From Candidatus Ratteibacteria bacterium (GTDB lineage: Bacteria; CAIJMQ01): a DNA stretch of 9,519 nt. The translations under genes were made by a program, and so were the position numbers. Within the stretch, counting starts at the first letter, position 1. Each line of letters begins with the position of its first letter. The DNA lies in NCBI GenBank assembly GCA_028715665.1, contig JAQURI010000051.1, forward strand, positions 1-9,519, written 5' to 3'. The notes beneath the pieces are model-generated. The model was not told the origin of the DNA. It worked only from the letters and a program-made list of their open reading frames with translations, and made no database searches. Below are positions 4,949 through 9,519 of this stretch, one piece after another.

Positions 4949-7531
4949 TCACTTACCTTTTTCAAAGACCACCTCCTTTTTAGAAGGGACATAATTAACC
5001 GTTATACTATCGCCTTCTTTTACCTTCCCTTCAAGGATGTCTCTTGCAAGCGGATTTTCAATATAACGGTTTATAGTCCTCGCCAAAGGCCTTGCGCCAT
5101 ACAAAGGGTCATACCCTTCTTTGGCTATAAATTCTTTAGCCGCTTTCGTAAGACCCACCCGTAATTTTTTGTCTTTTAACCGTAAATTAAGATATTCTAT
5201 CTGAAGGTCCACAATCTTTATGATGTTTTCCATATCCAGACGATTAAATACTATTATTTCGTCTATACGGTTTAGAAATTCAGGTCTGAAATGAGCCCTT
5301 AAAGAAGCAAGCGTTTTTTCCCTGAGGGTCTTCTCGTCGTCAACTTCGTTAATCCATTTTGACCCAATATTCGAAGTCATAATTATAACAGTATTTTTAA
5401 AATTTACAATGCGGCCCTGCCCGTCCGTGAGCCGGCCTTCGTCCAAAACCTGCAAAAGGATATTGAACACGTCGCTGTGCGCCTTTTCTATTTCGTCCAA
5501 AAGGATGACCGAATAAGGTCTTCTCCGTATTTTTTCGGTCAATTGTCCGCCTTCTTCATACCCCACATATCCGGGAGGAGCGCCTATCATCCTTGAAACG
5601 GAATGCCTTTCCATATATTCCGACATGTCGATTCTTGTATAAGCATTCTCGTCGTCGAAAAGGAACTGAGCCAATGCTTTTGCAAGTTCGGTCTTGCCTA
5701 CTCCGGTGGGACCTAAGAATATAAAAGACGCCAAAGGGCGATTGGGATTGGAAAGGCCCGCTTTTGCTTTTCTTATCGCATCCGAAACCTTTCTAATTGC
5801 TTCGCCCTGTCCGACGACTCTTCTTGATAATTTTTCCTCTATGAATTTAAGTTTTTCCTTTTCTGTTTCCATCATGCGTTTAAGAGGAATTCCCGTCCAT
5901 TCGGATACGACTTCCGCGATATCTTCTTCGTCCACTTCCTCTTTGAGCATTTTTTTATCTTTCTGAATTTTGTTCAAATTTTTATTTTCCGCGTCCAATT
6001 TATTTTGAAGCTCCGTCAAACTGCCGTATTTGAGCTGCGCCGCTTTTGCAAGTTCTCCTTCTTTTTCGGCTTTTTCCGCTTCGACTTTGGTCTTTTCTAT
6101 GTCTCTCTTCAAAGCCTGTATTTTTTGTATGGCTTCTTTTTCTCTCTGCCACTGTGCTTTATTTAATTTCAGCGTTTCCTGCAATTCCGAGATATTTTTA
6201 TTTAACTTGCCAAGCCGTTCCCTGGAAGCTTCGTCTTTTTCTTTTTTCAACGCTTCTTTTTCTATCTCAAGCTGCCGTATTTTTCTTTCGAGTTCGTCTA
6301 TTTCCTGCGGGTGGGAATCTATTTCTATCCTAAGACGCGAAGCTGCTTCGTCTATCAAATCTATTGCTTTGTCCGGCAGGAACCTGTCCGTGATATAACG
6401 ATGCGACAAGGTTGCCGCAGAAATAATTGCCGAATCCGTTATGCGGACTCCGTGATGGACTTCATATTTTTCTTTTAGTCCCCTTAAAATTCCTATGGTT
6501 TCTTCCAAAGTGGGCTCTGCTACGAACAGCGGCTGAAACCTTCTTTCCAAAGCGGCATCTTTTTCTATATGTTCTCTATATTCGTCCAAAGTCGTTGCGC
6601 CGATACATTTTAACTCGCCCCTCGCTAAATGCGGCTTTATCATATTGGAAGCGTCAACCGCACCTTCGGCGCTGCCTGCGCCCACAATCGTATGGAGTTC
6701 GTCTATAAAAACTATGATTTCCCCTTCTCTGGAAATAATTTCTTTTAATACTGCTTTGAAACGTTCTTCGAATTCTCCCCGGAATTTTGAACCTGCAACC
6801 ATTGAGCCGATATCAAGCGACACGATTTTTTTGTTTTTCAACCCTTCGGGCACATCGCCCGAGGTAATTCTTTGCGCCAACCCTTCCACTATCGCGGTCT
6901 TGCCGACACCGGGGTCGCCTATTAAAACGGGATTGTTTTTCGTTCTGCGGGAAAGTATCTGCATGACTCTTCTTATTTCTTTATCGCGGCCTATGACGGG
7001 GTCTAATTTCCCTCCGGAAGCCAGTTCAGTAAGGTCTTTGCCGAATTTTTTAAGCGGCTGATATTTCGTCTCAGCGCTTTGGTCGGTCACTCTCTGGCTT
7101 CCTCGTATGTCTTTCAATGCCTTTAAAACGGCATCTTTGCTTATCCCCTCTTGTTTTAAAATTTTGCCGGCGGGGGTATCTTTTGTCTCAATCAATCCTA
7201 AAAGGAGATGTTCCCCCGTTACATATTCATCTTTCAATTGAGCAGAAGTTTTAATTGCTTTTTGAATTACATTGTTAAAAGAAGATGAAGCATATAACTG
7301 TCCGCCGCTTACTTTCGGAAGATTATCTATTTCTTTTTGGATTTCCCGTGAAATATAAACGGCGTTCACCCCTATTTTTTCTATCAATGGGGAAACTATG
7401 CCGTCTTCCGTCTGCAAAAGAGCCAAAAGCAGATGCTCTGCGGTAATTTCCTGGTTGCCGTTTTCAGAAGCAATGCTTTGCGCTTTTTGTATGGCTTCCT
7501 GCGTTTTTATTGTAAATTTTTCCAGTTGCAT
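4949..7531 (-). CDS. clpB: ATP-dependent disaggregase ClpB (Hsp100)
   Basis: A cytoplasmic hexameric AAA+ machine that threads proteins out of aggregates together with DnaK/DnaJ/GrpE, one of which is encoded in this cluster. From the ATG at 7531 it is 860 aa, the normal ClpB length. Order of parts: double Clp-N repeat (about 1-145), AAA-1 with Walker A GDPGVGKT (205-212), Walker B VFIDE (274-278) and arginine finger LERRF (328-332), the long middle coiled coil (about 405-530) that marks ClpB against ClpA/ClpC, AAA-2 with Walker A GPTGVGKT (607-614), Walker B ILLDE (676-680), MTSNIGS (718-724), FLNRIDE (752-758) and sensor-2 GARP (812-815). No ClpP-docking loop is obvious. A GTG at 7567 would add 12 unrelated residues, and the family starts at MxxEKFT, so 7531 is preferred. 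The start is 2 nt past the htrA stop with no clear Shine-Dalgarno, suggesting coupled translation. Confidence 0.97.
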   Translation of the reverse strand: MQLEKFTIKTQEAIQKAQSIASENGNQEITAEHLLLALLQTEDGIVSPLIEKIGVNAVYISREIQKEIDNLPKVSGGQLYASSSFNNVIQKAIKTSAQLKDEYVTGEHLLLGLIETKDTPAGKILKQEGISKDAVLKALKDIRGSQRVTDQSAETKYQPLKKFGKDLTELASGGKLDPVIGRDKEIRRVMQILSRRTKNNPVLIGDPGVGKTAIVEGLAQRITSGDVPEGLKNKKIVSLDIGSMVAGSKFRGEFEERFKAVLKEIISREGEIIVFIDELHTIVGAGSAEGAVDASNMIKPHLARGELKCIGATTLDEYREHIEKDAALERRFQPLFVAEPTLEETIGILRGLKEKYEVHHGVRITDSAIISAATLSHRYITDRFLPDKAIDLIDEAASRLRIEIDSHPQEIDELERKIRQLEIEKEALKKEKDEASRERLGKLNKNISELQETLKLNKAQWQREKEAIQKIQALKRDIEKTKVEAEKAEKEGELAKAAQLKYGSLTELQNKLDAENKNLNKIQKDKKMLKEEVDEEDIAEVVSEWTGIPLKRMMETEKEKLKFIEEKLSRRVVGQGEAIRKVSDAIRKAKAGLSNPNRPLASFIFLGPTGVGKTELAKALAQFLFDDENAYTRIDMSEYMERHSVSRMIGAPPGYVGYEEGGQLTEKIRRRPYSVILLDEIEKAHSDVFNILLQVLDEGRLTDGQGRIVNFKNTVIIMTSNIGSKWINEVDDEKTLREKTLASLRAHFRPEFLNRIDEIIVFNRLDMENIIKIVDLQIEYLNLRLKDKKLRVGLTKAAKEFIAKEGYDPLYGARPLARTINRYIENPLARDILEGKVKEGDSITVNYVPSKKEVVFEKGK

Positions 7532-7533
7532 AG

Positions 7534-9009
7534 TTATTTCAAAGGCACACGAGTCGTAAATCTCCACTTATTTCCCATATAATATCTTATGCAACTAAAT
7601 TCTATGTTGTTTTGTTCTCCGATTTTATCTACGGCTTTTCTGTAGTCCTCTATATTGCCAATTGTGCGCCCGTTTATTCCTATAATCAGGTCACCTTCCT
7701 GAAGTTCTGCCCGCTCAGCCAATGAACCGGGCGTGACTTTGGTAACTACCACTCCTTTTTCGCCCTGGAGATGATATTGTGTCGCTAATTCGTCGTCAAG
7801 TTCTCTAATCTCAAGTCCCAATTTTTCCTGTGATTCCGTGGAATTATCTGCAGCCGAAGCTGTGCCCAACGGTTGTTTTTCGGTTATCTTTGCCTTTTGC
7901 ACGACTTCTTTGTCTGCTCTCAAAACGGTAATCGCTATTTCCGTGCCGGGAGTTACTCCTGCTATAAACTGCATTAGCTGCTTCGTCGTTTCCATGGGCT
8001 TGCCGTCGATTTTTAATATTATGTCATTACTCTTGATACCGGCTTTGTCTGCAGGGGACCCGATTTGCACCTGACGCACTACAACGCCTTTTGTCTGTTT
8101 TAGCCCGATGGTGCCGGCAAGTTCTTCAGTCAGGTCCTGAATAGTAACTCCCAGCCAACCCCGGACAATCTTGCCTTTGCTGATCAATTGTTCCATTACT
8201 TTCTGGGCCATATTTATGGGAATTGCAAAACCTACGCCCATATATCCGCCGGTCCTGGAAAAAATGAATGTATTTATCCCTATAACTTCTCCGTCAAGAT
8301 TTACGAGAGGGCCGCCGCTGTTGCCGGGATTAATGGCGGCATCAGTTTGAATAAAATCTTCGTATTGGGTAATTCCCATATTCGTTCTGCTGATAGCAGA
8401 TATAATACCGGCCGTTACCGTGTGCTGTAAGCCGAAAGGACTGCCGATGGCAAGGACCCATTCTCCTACCTTTACCTTATCCGAATCCCCGATTTTTGCC
8501 GCCGGTAAATTCTTTGCATCTATTTTAATAACTGCAATATCGGTTTCCGTATCCCTGCCTTTTATCTCGGCATCGAATTCTTTGTCATCGGAAACAATGA
8601 CTTTAATCTTATCGGCAACTTTACCGTTTGGCGCCACTACATGATTGTTTGTAAGAATATATCCATCGGTGGTTATAATAACGCCGCTACCCATTCCCGA
8701 TTGTTCATATTCCCTTTCTTGAGGCGAATTACCCCGCGGAGAAAAATCGGGACCGAAAAATCGTCTCAATTCATCAAAGAAAGGGTCATCAAAAGGAGAT
8801 ATGCCGGGTTGGGAAACTTTAATCTTTGTGGTAGCTACCACACTTACCACCGAAGGACTGACTTTATCGCTTATCGATGCAAAAGCATTTGAGAGTTGAC
8901 GAAGCGCATCCAAATCTTCGGCGCCGACAATCGGCGCAAATGCCACGAAAGAAAATACAATCAACAGACTTGTTAAAAATCCTCCCGACAAAAATTTATT
9001 TTTCTTCAT
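7534..9009 (-). CDS. degP: Periplasmic serine protease, HtrA/DegP (Do) family
   Basis: An exported protease-chaperone (491 aa) that degrades or holds misfolded envelope proteins. A signal peptide is visible: basic MKKNK, a hydrophobic core (about 9-27) and a likely cut after VGA at residue 30. The trypsin-like domain has the full triad: His123 in TNNHVV, Asp157 in ETDIAV and Ser231 in GNSGGP. Two PDZ domains follow, PDZ1 about 280-370 (opening RGWLGVTIQDL) and PDZ2 about 395-490 (GVVVTKVTPGSLAERAELQEGD), joined by a low-complexity Ser/Ala/Thr linker near 383-394. This two-PDZ layout fits DegP/DegQ rather than single-PDZ DegS. DegP versus DegQ cannot be separated here. The ATG overlaps the grpE end by 14 nt and has AGGAG 6 nt upstream, inside the last grpE codons. 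Placing an envelope protease inside a cytoplasmic chaperone cluster suggests one shared stress response. Confidence 0.95.
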   Translation of the reverse strand: MKKNKFLSGGFLTSLLIVFSFVAFAPIVGAEDLDALRQLSNAFASISDKVSPSVVSVVATTKIKVSQPGISPFDDPFFDELRRFFGPDFSPRGNSPQEREYEQSGMGSGVIITTDGYILTNNHVVAPNGKVADKIKVIVSDDKEFDAEIKGRDTETDIAVIKIDAKNLPAAKIGDSDKVKVGEWVLAIGSPFGLQHTVTAGIISAISRTNMGITQYEDFIQTDAAINPGNSGGPLVNLDGEVIGINTFIFSRTGGYMGVGFAIPINMAQKVMEQLISKGKIVRGWLGVTIQDLTEELAGTIGLKQTKGVVVRQVQIGSPADKAGIKSNDIILKIDGKPMETTKQLMQFIAGVTPGTEIAITVLRADKEVVQKAKITEKQPLGTASAADNSTESQEKLGLEIRELDDELATQYHLQGEKGVVVTKVTPGSLAERAELQEGDLIIGINGRTIGNIEDYRKAVDKIGEQNNIEFSCIRYYMGNKWRFTTRVPLK

Positions 9010-9519
9010 TTTTTTCTCCTTTCAACATCTTATGCTCCTCTTTGCTTTCCTCTGCTTTTGGGGGAGCTGAAATCTTTACTTTGGCGGGACGAAGAAGTCT
9101 ATTATGCAAAATATATCCCGGCAATATTTCTTCCAAGACCGTATGTTTATCGCCTGCCTCCTTGGAATGTTTTATTTCCAATGCTTCGTGAGAGTGGGGG
9201 TCATACTCCTTACCAACCACATCAATGTGTTTAACACCATACTGACCCAATAAATCTTTTAATTCTTTGTGAATTAATTCCACACCCTGTTTTATCGCAT
9301 CGAGCGATTGGGCATCTTTCATATGCGCTAACGCCCTGTCAAAATCATCCAGTATATGCAACAGTTTATAAAGAATATCCTCGAGCGCGAATTTTCTCGT
9401 TTCTTCGCACTGCTTTTCGCTTCTCTTGCGGTAATTTTCAAGTTCCGCGAGCGCTCTTTTCCACTTCTCGATATATTCTTCTTTTTCTTTGATTAGAGCC
9501 GATATTTGAGCGTCTTTCT
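8996..9519 (-). CDS. grpE: Nucleotide exchange factor GrpE, partial (N-terminus outside window)
   Basis: GrpE is the dimeric exchange factor that releases ADP from DnaK (Hsp70) in the cytoplasm. The frame stays open to the right edge, so about 173 C-terminal residues are visible and the start lies beyond 9519. An apparent start at 9361 is only an internal TTG leucine codon. Upstream of it the frame encodes the typical charged coiled coil with ELENYRKRSEKQ, then ILDDFDRAL, the YDPHSHEAL motif and the beta-domain ending VLEEILPGYILHNRLLRPAKVKIS. All of these are family hallmarks in the right order. A Lys/Glu-rich tail (EESKEEHKMLKGEKNEEK) follows the beta-domain. The stop overlaps the start of the protease gene by 14 nt. 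The hrcA, dnaK or dnaJ genes often found beside grpE are not in view and may lie further right. Confidence 0.95.
   Translation of the reverse strand, partial: KDAQISALIKEKEEYIEKWKRALAELENYRKRSEKQCEETRKFALEDILYKLLHILDDFDRALAHMKDAQSLDAIKQGVELIHKELKDLLGQYGVKHIDVVGKEYDPHSHEALEIKHSKEAGDKHTVLEEILPGYILHNRLLRPAKVKISAPPKAEESKEEHKMLKGEKNEEK
9016..9020 (-). promoter_or_regulatory. Ribosome binding site of the HtrA-type protease gene
   Basis: AGGAG on the minus strand, 6 nt before the ATG at 9009 and embedded in the last codons of grpE (Lys-Gly-Glu-Lys). The site and the 14-nt gene overlap indicate translational coupling of the two genes. Confidence 0.7.

Noticed and set aside
6030..6398. Plus-strand Ser/Phe-rich frames opposite the ClpB coiled coil
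   Set aside because: The hydrophobic look comes from reading the complement of Lys/Glu codons of the coiled coil. No independent start signals are seen.
7529..7567. Longer clpB from the GTG at 7567
   Set aside because: The 12 extra residues (MEIYDSCAFEIT) match no ClpB N-terminus and overlap the htrA end. The family start MxxEKFT fits the ATG at 7531.
8996..9361. A short 121-aa GrpE starting at 9361
   Set aside because: The codon at 9361 is TTG inside the conserved LLHILDDFDRA stretch. The frame continues open with GrpE coiled-coil sequence to the window edge.

Overview
The window looks like a piece of a moderately AT-rich bacterial chromosome. Almost everything is on the minus strand, so it reads from right to left. 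The bacterium is probably double-membraned, because its HtrA/DegP-type protease carries a signal peptide for export. The mix of a canonical bacterial GroES/GroEL/ClpB/GrpE set with a GlmM-like mutase whose sugar-binding loop is of the kind I associate with archaeal-type enzymes suggests an uncultured or deep-branching lineage (Omnitrophota-like phyla come to mind). I cannot fix the phylum from sequence alone. There is no sign of phage, transposon, CRISPR array, tRNA or rRNA.

Right to middle (about 9519 down to 2795) is a proteostasis cluster in the order grpE (N-terminus cut off by the window edge), htrA/degP-like protease, clpB, groES, groEL. grpE and htrA overlap by 14 nt, htrA and clpB are 2 nt apart, clpB and groES are 66 nt apart, and groES and groEL are 156 nt apart. 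The first three are probably one tightly coupled transcription unit, and groES-groEL probably continues it. The products cover Hsp70 nucleotide exchange (GrpE), envelope quality control (HtrA), disaggregation (ClpB) and folding in the chaperonin cage (GroES/GroEL). The groES-groEL spacer holds a striking array of four GATTACAGAGATT-like 13-mers, two on each strand, forming an imperfect inverted repeat. No CIRCE operator (TTAGCACTC-N9-GAGTGCTAA) is visible in the window. A perfect 18-bp GC-rich hairpin follows groEL and probably ends the unit.

Middle to left (2726 down to 345) is a separate two-gene unit. It encodes a GlmU-N-like sugar-1-phosphate nucleotidyltransferase without the acetyltransferase domain, followed 9 nt later by an alpha-D-phosphohexomutase of the phosphoglucosamine/phosphomannomutase family. 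Together they could turn a hexose-6-phosphate into a nucleotide-activated sugar. Its apparent promoter directly abuts the groEL terminator, and its -10 box lies only 10 nt from the ATG, so the transcript may be leaderless or nearly so.

The far left holds one small plus-strand gene for a 63-residue two-helix membrane protein of unknown function, with a good ribosome binding site. It converges on the mutase gene. The 68 nt between them carry two small hairpins that may terminate both genes.
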